Shown here: piece after piece, positions 16,520 through 25,030 of the stretch
Layout: each line of letters starts with the position of its first letter
How positions within the stretch are numbered: position 1 is the stretch's first letter
Origin: an uncultured Prevotella sp.
Lineage (GTDB): Bacteria > Bacteroidota > Bacteroidia > Bacteroidales > Bacteroidaceae
Reading direction: 5' to 3'
Assembly: GCA_900315955.1 (NCBI GenBank)
Contig: ONBC01000045.1
Location: forward strand, 1-32,203
Length of the DNA: 32,203 bases
The notes under the pieces: generated by a model
What the model was told of the DNA's origin: nothing
Seen by the model: only the letters and a program-made list of their open reading frames with translations
Databases searched by the model: none
Made by a program: the position numbers and the translations under genes

Positions 16520-17749
16520 ATGGCAGCATCTGAACAAGGCAGACTGGAAAACATCCGGCAGTGGCTCGACGGCAACAGTCAGGATGAGGAGGAACAACTC
16601 AAAGGGTTGATCCAGGATGGTGATGCCATGGACGACGTTCGTGTCAGCGCCTACCTGCAACAGGCTCTGAACCGTCACCATGCCGACGAGATGATGCCGG
16701 ACACGGAGGTGGGGCAGGAGTTGGCTCGTTTCAAAGCTCGTATGGCGGCGAAGGACAAGACCGTAGCGTCTACCGTCGGCGATGAGGCTGAGGATGTGGC
16801 GGGGGATCAGCCCAAGCCGTTCTTTGTCCGCCCGCTCTTCTGGGGCTTGGTAGGCGTAGCTGCCTGCCTGTTGTTCCTCTTTGGGGTGGGTTGGTGGTTC
16901 CGCGCCAACAAGCCTGCTGAAAATCCAGACATCGCCTATGATGTCCCGCGACACCGGCTGTCGGAGCCTGCCTTGGTCACCAGTACGGGCAAGGTGATAC
17001 CGCTGTCAGGGCATAGTCAGAATCTGTCGATGACAGGGGGCAACCTCTCGGCCCGTAACCGTCTGCTGCGAGCCTTGGGCTTTGATGCCGATGAAGTGAC
17101 AACGGAGAAATGCTCCATTGCCGTGCCGCCGGGCAAGAGCTATGATATCGTGTTGGCTGACGGTACAAAGGTGTGGCTCTATGCTGACTCGAAACTTACC
17201 TATCCTCTTACGTTCAATGGTAAGGAGCGGGCAGTTTATCTTCAGGGGCAGGCTGAGTTTGATGTCACTCACGATGCCAGCCATCCCTTCGTCGTCATCA
17301 CCGACAAAGTAGATGCCCGTGTCCTTGGTACGGAAATCAATGTGAGTTGTTATCCGTCGGAGCCGGCTCATGTGGCGCTGCTCCGAGGTATCGTTGCTGT
17401 GAGCGGGCGCAGTGGAGAGCATTCGGTGACGCTCAAGCCCGGACAAGGTGTGACGCTGCAAAGCAATGGATTGTTGGAGGTGGCCGAAGAGAATATGGAT
17501 ACTTATGAGTATTGGAAGAATGGCTATCTCTATTTCGACGATGAGCCTTTAGGCACGATTTCCAAGAGCTTGGAGCGTTGGTACCGTGTGCCTTTTGTTT
17601 TCGACAATCCGGCTGTTGCCCAGAAACGTCTCCGTTTCTTCTGCCTGCGCGCAGAGAGCTTGGACCGTGCGTTGGAACTGCTGAACCATTTTGGCGACAT
17701 CGAGGTCAAGCGTAGCAGCGACGGGGTGCACGTCAAGTCGTTGCATTAA
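16520..17749 (+). CDS. FecR-family anti-sigma factor
   Basis: This inner-membrane regulator holds the upstream ECF sigma factor inactive until the STN domain of a ligand-loaded SusC contacts its periplasmic part. The 409-residue protein has a cytoplasmic N-terminal region (1-105), one transmembrane helix (about 107-127, LFWGLVGVAACLLFLFGVGW), a FecR beta domain (about 190-290: VPPGKSYDIVLADGTKVWL, LTFNGKERAVYLQGQAEFDV, VLGTEINVSCYP) and a C-terminal DUF4974-like domain (about 335-405: YLYFDDEPLGTISKSLERWY). It follows the sigma gene by 96 nt on the same strand. The long, acidic N-terminal region is somewhat bigger than usual. No terminator is visible before the convergent phosphatase gene. 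Confidence 0.93.
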   Translation: MAASEQGRLENIRQWLDGNSQDEEEQLKGLIQDGDAMDDVRVSAYLQQALNRHHADEMMPDTEVGQELARFKARMAAKDKTVASTVGDEAEDVAGDQPKPFFVRPLFWGLVGVAACLLFLFGVGWWFRANKPAENPDIAYDVPRHRLSEPALVTSTGKVIPLSGHSQNLSMTGGNLSARNRLLRALGFDADEVTTEKCSIAVPPGKSYDIVLADGTKVWLYADSKLTYPLTFNGKERAVYLQGQAEFDVTHDASHPFVVITDKVDARVLGTEINVSCYPSEPAHVALLRGIVAVSGRSGEHSVTLKPGQGVTLQSNGLLEVAEENMDTYEYWKNGYLYFDDEPLGTISKSLERWYRVPFVFDNPAVAQKRLRFFCLRAESLDRALELLNHFGDIEVKRSSDGVHVKSLH

Positions 17750-17762
17750 CCTATAGGAGTGA

Positions 17763-17788
17763 GAAGTTAGGAGTAGAAGTCAGGAGTC
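17763..17788. repeat. Tandem 13-bp purine-rich repeat
   Basis: GAAGTTAGGAGTA and GAAGTCAGGAGTC are adjacent 13-bp copies with two differences, in the 57-bp gap between two convergent genes. Short AGGAGT repeats of this kind are common between Bacteroidota genes. No function is suggested. Confidence 0.5.
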
Positions 17789-17806
17789 AGAAGAGTCTTT
17801 ATCTTG

Positions 17807-18562
17807 TTATTGTTTGGCTTTTCTTTCCATATTGAGTTCTTTCCTTGCTTTCTTCATTGCCTCTGTAAACGCTGCCGTGGTGTGGATACGTGCCACAGCC
17901 GCACTGGCTGCCAAGCGAGCAACGTCGACATCGCTCTGATAGTGGTAACCGGCGATGACGCGGCTCTGTCCGTACTCATAGCCTCGTTTCAGGATCGGCT
18001 CGGCACGGTCGGGATTGAGCTCTGAGAGCACGAGTGCCACTGCCCATCCTGCCGCAGCGTGGCTGGAAGGATAGGAGGGACTTTTCAGGTGGCTTGCCTC
18101 GTCCCAGGGGATGAGCGTCGTGTCGCCGAACTGCACGAAGGGGCGACGACGCTGATAATGCTTCTTGATCTTCTTCGTGGCGTAGACGGCATCGCTGATG
18201 GTCTTGGCCACAAGGTCATAGATGGCGGGCGTGGCTGTCTTGGACATGCTATAGCCGAAAGCCTCGGAGAACCCGACAACGACACTGTCTGTCGTCATGT
18301 AAGAATCGAAGACGGCCTGACGGCCACGGGCACCCCAACGCTGCGTCTTCCCCCACACATACTGCACCATGTCGTTGACGTAGTTCTGGCTGAGTGTGTC
18401 GGGCGGTGCCGGGAGATAAAGGGTTCCGTCGGGTTCATTGTTATGCGTGAATGAGGGATATTCCTCCTTCACGGTCTGAGCTTCCGCCGTCCTTGGCATT
18501 GCGATAAGGAAGCAGGCGAGAGATAAGTTCCACAATCCGTGGATGAGTGTTTTTGTTTTCAT
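17807..18562 (-). CDS. Exported PAP2/class A acid phosphatase-like protein
   Basis: This is a vanadium-haloperoxidase-fold phosphatase, probably periplasmic, that releases phosphate from phosphomonoesters or lipid phosphates. It has 251 residues with a signal peptide ending near AEAQ (residue 29). The three-part active-site signature is complete: KKHYQRRRPF, then PSYPSSHAAAGWA (PSSH in place of the commoner PSGH), then SRVIAGYHYQSDVDVAR, which supplies the catalytic histidine and aspartate. There are no membrane spans after the signal, so it resembles PhoN-type soluble enzymes rather than membrane PAP2 lipid phosphatases. It is a single gene convergent with the FecR gene and divergent from frdC. 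The substrate is unknown. Confidence 0.9.
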   Translation of the reverse strand: MKTKTLIHGLWNLSLACFLIAMPRTAEAQTVKEEYPSFTHNNEPDGTLYLPAPPDTLSQNYVNDMVQYVWGKTQRWGARGRQAVFDSYMTTDSVVVGFSEAFGYSMSKTATPAIYDLVAKTISDAVYATKKIKKHYQRRRPFVQFGDTTLIPWDEASHLKSPSYPSSHAAAGWAVALVLSELNPDRAEPILKRGYEYGQSRVIAGYHYQSDVDVARLAASAAVARIHTTAAFTEAMKKARKELNMERKAKQ

Positions 18563-18863
18563 CGTTTGTCCTTTATTTTACTTTAATGTGTATATATTAA
18601 TAATGTGCAAAGTTAAAAAATAGGTTTGAGACGACCTTATCCTCAAGCCGTATCTTTTTCTTTGTTTTGGCTTCTATGGCACGGAATATAATATGGAGAT
18701 ATAATAATGTGGAAAAAAACAAGGGTAGATTTGTACAATCGGCAAAATTATAGTATTTTTGCAGCGGAAACGCGCTACATCTACCTAAAGTGTGGTATGT
18801 GCAAGCCCAAAATGATATATATACAAAAACATAACATTAATATTTTATTAAAATCAATCATTT
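18563..18863. other. Divergent intergenic region (phosphatase / frdC)
   Basis: This 301-bp stretch has no convincing gene; a 61-codon frame from 18707 overlaps the frdC promoter. It holds a minus-strand TAACTTTGC (18607-18615), a -7 box for the phosphatase without a matching -33 box, and the rightward frdC promoter at 18730-18761. About 95 nt of AT-rich leader precede the frdC start. Confidence 0.6.
18730..18761 (+). promoter_or_regulatory. Promoter of the fumarate reductase operon
   Basis: TTTG (18730-18733), a 20-nt spacer and TATTTTTG (18754-18761) match the Bacteroidota consensus exactly. Transcription would begin near 18768, giving a leader of about 95 nt before the frdC ATG at 18864. 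Confidence 0.8.
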
Positions 18864-19506
18864 ATGTGGTTAATCAATTCTCCGATTGGTAGAAAAGTGG
18901 TGATGTCTGTCACTGGCATCTGCCTCATCCTTTTCCTGACTTTCCACTGCGTACAACACGGTATGCGCTTTCCTGGGAAGCAACTGGTACGCTGTAGTAG
19001 GAACGTTGGCACTTGCCTTCTTAGCTGTATGCCACATCGTCTACGCATTTATCCTTACTGCGCAGAACCGCCGCGCACGTGGCCCGCAGCGCTATGAGGT
19101 GACAAGCCGCCGTCCTGAGGTGTCATGGGCTTCGCAGAACATGCTCGTCCTCGGTATCATTATCCTCCTCGGTCTGGGCCTGCACCTTTACAACTTCTGG
19201 TGCCACATGATGTTCGCAGAGCTCGCCGGTGTCGCTACCACGCCGGCACCTGCTGACGGTTTCGGCTGGATCCAGCAGACCTTCGCCAACCCCGTCTACT
19301 CCATCCTTTATCTCGTGTGGATGTGCGCCATCTGGTTCCATCTGAGCCACGGCTTCTGGAGCGCCATGCAGACCTTAGGTATCAGTGGTAAGATCTGGTT
19401 GAAGCGCTGGCAGTGCATCGGCATCATCTACGTAACGATCCTCATGGCCGTCTTCGCCTTCCTCGTGCTTTCATTCTGGCTCGGATTCGCTCCCAGCTAT
19501 AAATAA
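18864..19506 (+). pseudogene. frdC: Fumarate reductase cytochrome b subunit, frameshifted by an internal deletion
   Basis: This gene should encode the heme-bearing membrane anchor that passes quinol electrons to FrdA/FrdB. It starts well (MWLINSPIGRKVVMSVTG, then LILFLTFHC) but after codon 29 (about 18950) the frame shifts. The following bases read in the +1 frame from 18952 as YNTVCAFLGSNWYAVVGTLA and continue through AVCHIVYAF, LHLYNFWCHMMFAEL and FHLSHGFWSAMQTLGISGKI to the stop at 19506. From memory of Bacteroidota homologues, roughly a dozen residues (a MNLVALFS-like segment) are missing at the joint, with net loss of a non-multiple of three. The longest intact piece begins at a TTG at 19006. 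Codon use matches frdA. It could be a true lesion or a sequence error, since the enzyme needs this subunit. Confidence 0.8.
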
Positions 19507-19565
19507 GTGTTAGCTGTTAAGTGACAGGTGTTTAAAGCTCACAACTCTTTAAATCATTAAACAAA

Positions 19566-21530
19566 ATGACTCAGATAGATTCAAGAATTCCAGAAGGCCC
19601 CCTGGCCGAAAAATGGACCAACTATAAAGCTCACCAGAAACTGGTGAACCCCGCCAACAAGCGTAAGCTTGACATCATCGTCGTAGGTACAGGTCTGGCC
19701 GGTGCCAGCGCTGCTGCTTCCCTCGGTGAGATGGGCTTCCACGTGATCAACTTCTGCATTCAGGACTCTCCGCGCCGTGCACACTCTATCGCTGCACAGG
19801 GCGGTATCAATGCAGCCAAGAACTACCAGAACGATGGTGATGCCGTCTACCGTCTGTTCTACGATACCATCAAGGGCGGTGACTACCGTGCCCGTGAGGC
19901 CAACGTCTACCGTCTGGCGGAGGTCAGTGCCAACATCATTGACCAGTGTGTGGCACAGGGCGTTCCTTTCGCCCGTGAGTATGGCGGCATGCTCGCCAAC
20001 CGTTCGTTCGGTGGCGTACAGGTGAGCCGTACGTTCTACGCTAAAGGTCAGACCGGCCAGCAGCTGCTGCTCGGCGCTTACTCTTCGCTCATGAAAGAGG
20101 TGAATCACGGCACCGTAGAGCTCCACACACGTACGGAGATTGAGGATGTAGTCATCATCGACGGCCGCTGCCGTGGCGTCATCGCCAAGAACCTCGTGAC
20201 AGGCAAGCTCGAGCGCTACTCCGCCCACGCTGTCTGCCTCGCTACCGGCGGTTACGGCAACACTTACTTCCTCTCCACCAACGCCATGGGCTGCAACTGT
20301 ACAGCTGCTATCCAGGCTTACCGCAAGGGCGCTTGGTTCGCTAATCCCTGCTTCGTACAGATCCACCCGACCTGTATCCCCGTACACGGCGACAAGCAGT
20401 CGAAGCTGACCCTGATGTCGGAGTCGCTGCGTAACGATGGACGTATCTGGGTACCGAAGAAACTCGAGGATGCCAAGAAGTTGCAGCGCGGTGAGCTCAA
20501 GGGCCGCGACATTCCTGAGGAGGACCGTGACTACTACCTCGAGCGCCGCTACCCCGCCTTCGGTAACCTCGTGCCCCGTGACGTGGCATCACGTGCCGCT
20601 AAGGAGCGTACTGACAAAGGCTATGGCGTGAACAACACGGGCCTGGCTGTGTTCCTCGACTTCTCTGAGGCTTTCCAGCGCCTGGGCCGCGATGTCGTCG
20701 ACCAGCGCTATGGCAACCTCTTCGATATGTATCAGGAGATCACCGACGTCGACCCGCACGAGAACCCGATGATGATCTTCCCCGCTATCCACTATACCAT
20801 GGGTGGCCTGTGGGTCAACTACGAGCTGCAGACCAACATCAAGGGTCTCTTTGCTCTCGGTGAGTGCAACTTCTCCGACCACGGTGCTAACCGCCTCGGT
20901 GCCTCCGCACTGATGCAGGGTCTGTCTGACGGTTACTTCGTCATCCCTTACACCATGCAGAACTATCTCTCCGACCAGATTCAGGTGAAGAAGCCGAGTA
21001 CCGACGCGCCCGAGTTTGTAGAGGCTGAGAAGGGTGTGCAGGCCGAGATCGACCGCATCATGGACATCCAGAACAAGCAGACCGACAAGTCGAAGCTGAA
21101 GAGTGTCGACTCTATTCACAAGGAGCTCTACAACATCATGTGGAACTACGTGGGTATGGCTCGCAACGAGGCCGGCCTGAAGAAGGCGCTCGCAATGCTC
21201 AAGGATGTGCGCGAACAGTTCAATACCTGCGTACGCGTGCCGGGATCTAAGGAAGGTCTCAACGTCGAGCTCGACAAGGCTATCCATCTCCGCGACTTCA
21301 TCCTTATGGGTGAGCTCATCGCTTACGATGCCCTCGAGCGTAACGAGAGCTGCGGTGGTCACTTCCGCGAGGAGAGCCAGACCGAGGAAGGTGAGGCTAA
21401 GCGCGACGACGAGCACTACATGTATGTGGCTTGCTGGGAGTATCAGGGTGAGAATCAGGCTCCGACACTCTACAAGGAACCACTCAACTATCAGTATATC
21501 AAGGTGCAGACGCGTAATTATAAATCATAA
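19566..21530 (+). CDS. frdA: Fumarate reductase/succinate dehydrogenase flavoprotein subunit
   Basis: This is the catalytic subunit that interconverts fumarate and succinate, at the cytoplasmic face of the inner membrane. The 654-residue protein has an N-terminal dinucleotide-binding motif ([19 protein letters not shown]), the [16 protein letters not shown] segment whose His (about residue 73) carries covalent FAD in this family, the active-site segment HPTCIPVHG, the capping-domain region and the late FAD contact [17 protein letters not shown]-like stretch. The length fits the long Bacteroidota/epsilonproteobacterial B-type enzymes. It lies 59 nt after frdC. Strong codon bias suggests high expression, and this bias produces long antisense open frames that are not genes. 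In an anaerobe, the role is the last step to succinate. Confidence 0.96.
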   Translation: MTQIDSRIPEGPLAEKWTNYKAHQKLVNPANKRKLDIIVVGTGLAGASAAASLGEMGFHVINFCIQDSPRRAHSIAAQGGINAAKNYQNDGDAVYRLFYDTIKGGDYRAREANVYRLAEVSANIIDQCVAQGVPFAREYGGMLANRSFGGVQVSRTFYAKGQTGQQLLLGAYSSLMKEVNHGTVELHTRTEIEDVVIIDGRCRGVIAKNLVTGKLERYSAHAVCLATGGYGNTYFLSTNAMGCNCTAAIQAYRKGAWFANPCFVQIHPTCIPVHGDKQSKLTLMSESLRNDGRIWVPKKLEDAKKLQRGELKGRDIPEEDRDYYLERRYPAFGNLVPRDVASRAAKERTDKGYGVNNTGLAVFLDFSEAFQRLGRDVVDQRYGNLFDMYQEITDVDPHENPMMIFPAIHYTMGGLWVNYELQTNIKGLFALGECNFSDHGANRLGASALMQGLSDGYFVIPYTMQNYLSDQIQVKKPSTDAPEFVEAEKGVQAEIDRIMDIQNKQTDKSKLKSVDSIHKELYNIMWNYVGMARNEAGLKKALAMLKDVREQFNTCVRVPGSKEGLNVELDKAIHLRDFILMGELIAYDALERNESCGGHFREESQTEEGEAKRDDEHYMYVACWEYQGENQAPTLYKEPLNYQYIKVQTRNYKS

Positions 21531-21549
21531 GATAGCTATTTAGTTAATA

Positions 21550-21780
21550 AGTTCTTGAGTTTTTAAGCTCTTAATTACATCAGTTGACAATAAGCAGAAA
21601 TGGGTAAATGAGTAGGAGGCTCTGCTTATCCTTTCCCACGATTTTGGCTATGTCAGAGATGAAGCATTTAACGATGCATTGAAGCTCAATACAGAAGTAA
21701 ACAAGATGCTATCCTCACTGATATATACGCTTCGTTTTTCACACTGAGGTATTAGGAGACATATTAGAAGCTCAAGAACT
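21550..21780. repeat. Inverted repeat bracketing a gene remnant between frdA and frdB
   Basis: AGTTCTTGAG at 21550-21559 is inverted as CTCAAGAACT at 21771-21780. Short repeated motifs of the AACTCATAAACTC type follow up to 21807. The bracketed DNA contains the four-helix-bundle remnant (21616-21747). This may mark an inserted element, but AT-rich repeats of this sort are also frequent between genes in these bacteria. Confidence 0.4.
21616..21747 (+). pseudogene. Remnant C-terminus of a four-helix-bundle (S23/IVP-like) protein
   Basis: Only about 43 codons remain, reading EALLILSHDFGYVRDEAFND then ALKLNTEVNKMLSSLIYTLR, ending at TGA 21745-21747. This resembles the last two helices of the four-helix-bundle proteins encoded in rRNA intervening sequences and scattered elsewhere in Bacteroidota genomes. 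A TAG at 21613 closes the frame upstream, and no start or N-terminal half is visible. It lies in the unusually wide 283-bp gap between frdA and frdB, flanked by a 10-bp inverted repeat. The family call is from memory of the C-terminal pattern. Confidence 0.55.
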
Positions 21781-21813
21781 CATAAACTCATCAACTTATA
21801 AACTCAGAATATA

Positions 21814-22569
21814 ATGGATACAAATATTTCGTTTACATTAAAGGTCTGGAGACAGAATGGTCCTAAAGCAGAGGGCCATTTCGACACCTTTGAGATGAAA
21901 GACATCCCCGGTGACACGTCGTTCCTGGAGATGCTCGACATACTGAACGAACAGCTCATCGAGGGTGGCAACGAGCCTTTCGTCTTCGATCACGACTGCC
22001 GCGAGGGTATCTGCGGTATGTGCTCGCTCTATATCAACGGTCATCCCCACGGACCCGCACAGGGCGCTACAACCTGCCAGCTCTACATGCGCCGCTTCCA
22101 CGACGGTGATGTCATCACTGTGGAGCCCTGGCGTTCAGCCGCATTCCCTATCATCAAGGACTGCATGGTCGACCGTTCCGCATTCGACAAGATCATCGCT
22201 GCCGGTGGCTACACCAGCGTGCGCACCGGTCAGGCTCAGGATGCCAACGCGATCCTCATCTCCAAGGATGCCGCTGACGAGGCTATGGACTGCGCTACAT
22301 GCATCGGCTGCGGTGCCTGCGTCGCTGCTTGTAAGAACGGTTCAGCCATGCTCTTCGTCTCTTCTAAGGTCAGCCAGTTCGCCCTCCTGCCGCAGGGCCG
22401 CGTAGAAGCTGCCCGTCGCGTGAAGAACATGGTGGCTAAGATGGAAGAGCTCGGATTCGGCAACTGTACCAACACCCGTGCCTGCGAGGCTGAGTGCCCG
22501 AAGAACGAGTCGATCGCGAACATCGCCCGTCTCAACCGCGAGTTCATCAAGGCCAAGCTCGCCGACTGA
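21814..22569 (+). CDS. frdB: Fumarate reductase/succinate dehydrogenase iron-sulfur subunit
   Basis: This subunit carries electrons from the FrdC hemes to the FrdA flavin through three clusters. It has 251 residues. The plant-ferredoxin-like N-terminal part has the [2Fe-2S] cysteines in CREGICGMC (C62, C67, C70) with a further cysteine in GATTC. The C-terminal part has [14 protein letters not shown] (C160, C163, C166, C170), and [15 protein letters not shown] (C218, C224, C228) completes the [3Fe-4S]/[4Fe-4S] set. All expected ligands are present. It is the last gene of the operon, followed by two hairpins. The 283-bp gap to frdA is larger than usual and contains a gene remnant. Confidence 0.96.
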   Translation: MDTNISFTLKVWRQNGPKAEGHFDTFEMKDIPGDTSFLEMLDILNEQLIEGGNEPFVFDHDCREGICGMCSLYINGHPHGPAQGATTCQLYMRRFHDGDVITVEPWRSAAFPIIKDCMVDRSAFDKIIAAGGYTSVRTGQAQDANAILISKDAADEAMDCATCIGCGACVAACKNGSAMLFVSSKVSQFALLPQGRVEAARRVKNMVAKMEELGFGNCTNTRACEAECPKNESIANIARLNREFIKAKLAD

Positions 22570-22584
22570 TTCTGAAGCAACTGA

Positions 22585-22657
22585 GAGGATGCCTTTCGCC
22601 GGGCATCCTCCCTTGATTATGATAAACGCCTGTAGACCTCCGTCTACAGGCGTTTTT
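22585..22657. terminator. Two hairpins ending frd and the convergent transporter
   Basis: The first hairpin is GAGGATGCC (22585-22593) with GGCATCCTC (22602-22610). The second has a 14-bp perfect stem (22624-22637 with 22642-22655) and a CTCC loop, followed by T residues on the plus strand and preceded by AAA, which helps the minus strand. The second is a strong intrinsic terminator and may work in both directions between convergent genes. Confidence 0.85.
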
Positions 22658-22687
22658 GCGATTAATAAGGCAAGCGGCGCGGCGACA

Positions 22688-24250
22688 TCATAATACCAAA
22701 TTCACCAAATATAATGCAATGGGTATGGTGACAAATGCGATGCCTATAAAGTCGATGACGACACCGGTCTTTATCATCTTCGTGATAGGTACATAGCCAG
22801 AGGCATAGACGATGGCATTGGGTGGTGTCGAGACGGGAAGCATGAAGCCGAGTGAGGCCGACAACGCCACGCCGACGGCGACAGGAACGGGTGAGAAGCC
22901 GGCGGCAACGGCAGCGCCAATGGCCAACGGACCCACCATGTTGGTAGCCGCGGTGTGAGACGTGAGCTCCGACATGAGCAAGGAGACGACACAGAACACG
23001 GCAACGAGCACGAGCTGTGAAGGCTGACCACCCATCATGGCTACGATGCTGTCACCGATCCATTGCGAAAGGCCGGTGGTATACATCATGCCACCCATGG
23101 CCAGTCCGCCACCGAAGAGCAGCAGCGTACCCCATTCGACACCTTCCACCGCCTGACGCCAGGTGATGACAGGGCGTGGCCTGCCGTCGGCTTTTCTCCC
23201 GCCGGGGAGGAAAAACAGGATCAGGGCACCGATCATAGCGGCGATGGCCTCGGGGAAGAGGCGGTTGTATGTCTTTATCACGTCGCTGTTGTTGCCTAAG
23301 GCCATGCTCAGCACACCGGGTGTCACCCACAACACCACCGCGATACAGAATCCCACCATCGTCATCTTCTGGGCCAAGGTCCACTTGCCCAAAGCCTGAC
23401 GCTTTTCTTCAACAAACTCGTGCGCGCCTTCAATACGGCTCACGTCGGCGGGGAACATCCTTACGAGCAACAGGTAAGCAATGGCAAAATAGATGACCAT
23501 GGCCACAAAGCCCCATATCATCCATTGGAAGAAGCCGATATTGATGCCCGACAGCTCGTTGAGAAAACCTAACATGATGATATTGGGAGGCGTACCGATG
23601 GGTGTCAGCACACCGCCGATGGAACAGGCGTAGGCCGTCATGAGCATGAGACCTGTAGCGTATTTGTACGTCTTCAGGTTGATGACCTTTCCTTTTGCCG
23701 CCATCATCTCTTTGATCGACTCTAACAGTCCGAGCGCAATAGGAAACATCATGGCAGCCGTGGCGGTATTGCTTATCCACCCGGAGCATAGCATACATGC
23801 AAAACCGATGGCAAAGAAGATTCGCCGGGGGTTGTCGCCTACCCAGCGCATGGAGACGATGCCATACGAGATGCGCCGGTCTATGCCGTTGACCGTCATG
23901 GCCTTGGCAATGATGAACCCTCCCATGAAAAGGAAGATGGTAGGATTGGCAAAAGCCGCAAAAGCGTCTTTCATCTTCACGACGTCGAAGATGACACACA
24001 GCGTGGGGCCAATGAGCGAGGTCACGGGGATCGGCACCGGCTCCGTGATCCACCACAAGGCGACAAGTGTCATGATGGCGGCTAATTTGTGCCCTTCCGG
24101 ACTTAATCCGCTAATGGGTGTCGCCCACACGATCAGGGCGCAGAGAGGTCCGCAGATCGCTCCGATGAGCCTTCTGCGGCGGTCAAACTTAGTGTTTCTT
24201 TGCTGGTCTTCAAGTGCGGCAGCGTCGGGTTGTGCAAGCTTGGAATCCAT
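22688..24250 (-). CDS. DASS/SLC13-family dicarboxylate transporter
   Basis: This is an inner-membrane carrier of the divalent anion:sodium symporter family, likely for succinate, fumarate or malate. From ATG 24250 it has 520 residues; the longer open frame from 24430 would add a basic, unlikely N-terminus. Family marks are WWITEPVPIPVTSLIGP, the first SNT motif in GWISNTATAAMMFPIA, the second clamshell motif in SELTSHTAATNMVGPLA (SHT rather than SNT) and LPVSTPPNAIVYASGY near the end. Roughly a dozen hydrophobic segments are visible. It is convergent with fumarate reductase, so a role in moving C4-dicarboxylates linked to fumarate respiration is a reasonable inference. Substrate and direction cannot be read from sequence. 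Confidence 0.92.
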   Translation of the reverse strand: MDSKLAQPDAAALEDQQRNTKFDRRRRLIGAICGPLCALIVWATPISGLSPEGHKLAAIMTLVALWWITEPVPIPVTSLIGPTLCVIFDVVKMKDAFAAFANPTIFLFMGGFIIAKAMTVNGIDRRISYGIVSMRWVGDNPRRIFFAIGFACMLCSGWISNTATAAMMFPIALGLLESIKEMMAAKGKVINLKTYKYATGLMLMTAYACSIGGVLTPIGTPPNIIMLGFLNELSGINIGFFQWMIWGFVAMVIYFAIAYLLLVRMFPADVSRIEGAHEFVEEKRQALGKWTLAQKMTMVGFCIAVVLWVTPGVLSMALGNNSDVIKTYNRLFPEAIAAMIGALILFFLPGGRKADGRPRPVITWRQAVEGVEWGTLLLFGGGLAMGGMMYTTGLSQWIGDSIVAMMGGQPSQLVLVAVFCVVSLLMSELTSHTAATNMVGPLAIGAAVAAGFSPVPVAVGVALSASLGFMLPVSTPPNAIVYASGYVPITKMIKTGVVIDFIGIAFVTIPIALYLVNLVL

Positions 24251-24559
24251 AGGCTTTTGGTTTTTGTGAGTAATGATAATGATTGTATAGAACAGTAGTA
24301 AAATTAAGCAAAAAACATGATAGGCAGGGTGTCGGCTCTGTTTATTTAATTTTCTTTTTCTTTTGGCTTCTATTTTAGCGATTCGAATGTATGCCGAAAA
24401 GTATTCACTGGATAGTTGCCCATACGGCACGTAGGAGGCACGATGATTATTTTACGGTTTCCGCATTAAAAAATCGCCAAAAATTTGTTCTTTCAAGAAA
24501 AAATATCTACCTTTGCACAACCGAATAGATACGGCTTCCGGCTGTATCTGTCAATGATT
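24251..24559. other. Intergenic region upstream of transporter and tRNA
   Basis: This 309-bp AT-rich divergent region has no convincing gene; the minus-strand open frame that enters it is an upstream extension of the transporter. Its only clear signal is the rightward tRNA promoter at 24484-24515. Confidence 0.6.
24484..24515 (+). promoter_or_regulatory. Promoter of the tRNA gene
   Basis: TTTG (24484-24487), a 20-nt spacer and TACCTTTG (24508-24515), followed by C, match the Bacteroidota consensus. The tRNA begins 44 nt after the -7 box. Confidence 0.75.
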
Positions 24560-24633
24560 GGACTTGTAGCTCAGTTGGTTAGAGCAACAGACTCATAATC
24601 TGGAGGTCCTAGGTTCAAGCCCTAGCTGGTCCA
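24560..24633 (+). tRNA. tRNA with CAT anticodon (Met, or Ile2)
   Basis: The 74-nt cloverleaf has a D-arm (AGCTCAGTTGGTTAGAGC), an anticodon arm CAGA-CTCATAA-TCTG giving anticodon CAT, and a T-arm CTAGG-TTCAAGC-CCTAG. The acceptor GGACTTG pairs with CTGGTCC with one T-T mismatch; the discriminator is A and CCA is not fully encoded. The absence of initiator features makes elongator Met most likely, but a lysidine-modified Ile2 tRNA has the same anticodon and cannot be excluded. The accessory island starts just downstream, so it may be an integration site. Confidence 0.9.
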
Positions 24634-24644
24634 CAATGAAAATC

Positions 24645-24680
24645 AAGCACTTACAAAGATTTTGTAGGTGCTTTTTCTTT
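24645..24680 (+). terminator. Intrinsic terminator after the tRNA
   Basis: A 13-bp stem AAGCACTTACAAA (24645-24657) with TTTGTAGGTGCTT (24661-24673), 3-nt loop and one mismatch, runs into a T-rich tail. It ends the tRNA transcript 12 nt after the mature end. Confidence 0.8.
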
Positions 24681-24692
24681 TATTGGTGACCT

Positions 24693-24941
24693 TCAAGTGA
24701 CCTTTTTGAAGCAAAAAAGACCTCGCGTGAACTTCTGAAACGTAGAGAGATTTTTTGTGAGTTCAAGAAATGTTTTCGCATAGATTACAGCGAAAACAAG
24801 GAGCATTATCTCAAGGCCATAAGAATGAGAAGCAAACCAGATACCTGATTTAGGTATGTGGTTTGGAGTCCTCATCCAGCTAATCATCAAGAAAACCATA
24901 TTTGGCAGATACATGAACAGCAAAAACACATAAAAAAGCAT
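24693..24941 (-). CDS. Possible small membrane protein, unrecognised
   Basis: This 82-residue open frame has a very hydrophobic start (LFYVFLLFMYLPNMVFLMISW), a polar middle (RTPNHIPKSG) and a second hydrophobic stretch (GLEIMLLVFAVIYAKTFLEL), so it would have two membrane spans. No -7 box or ribosome-binding signal is evident upstream, and I do not recognise the family. It occupies an otherwise empty stretch between the tRNA and the island. AT-rich DNA can yield hydrophobic frames by chance, so it is uncertain. Confidence 0.3.
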   Translation of the reverse strand: MLFYVFLLFMYLPNMVFLMISWMRTPNHIPKSGIWFASHSYGLEIMLLVFAVIYAKTFLELTKNLSTFQKFTRGLFCFKKVT

Positions 24942-24989
24942 AAAAAGGGAATCTATTATATATAATTATATGTGTAATTAAAGAAAGAA

Positions 24990-25028
24990 TGAAAAATTTT
25001 CATTATATTCGCAACATTAAATTCGCAA
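24990..25028. promoter_or_regulatory. Candidate operator of the XRE regulator
   Basis: TGAAAAATTTTCA (24990-25002) is a palindrome with 6-bp arms. It is followed by a direct repeat of ATTCGCAA (25007-25014 and 25021-25028) that ends 2 nt before the XRE start at 25031. TATATTCG within it is a weak -7 box. Palindromes and close repeats directly before an XRE gene suggest autoregulation; this is inference. Confidence 0.4.
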
Positions 25029-25030
25029 AG

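Noticed and set aside
19581-21416. Two long minus-strand open frames (268 and 275 codons) opposite frdA
   Set aside because: frdA is unmistakable on the plus strand. Its strong codon bias removes antisense stops and gives valine/leucine-rich shadow proteins.
24251-24430. N-terminal extension of the dicarboxylate transporter
   Set aside because: It adds 60 residues not seen in the family; ATG 24250 gives a normal DASS N-terminus.
24560-25030. Integrase and att duplication for the tRNA-adjacent island
   Set aside because: No tyrosine recombinase reading and no repeat of the tRNA 3' end was found within the window, so integration at the tRNA is only a possibility.
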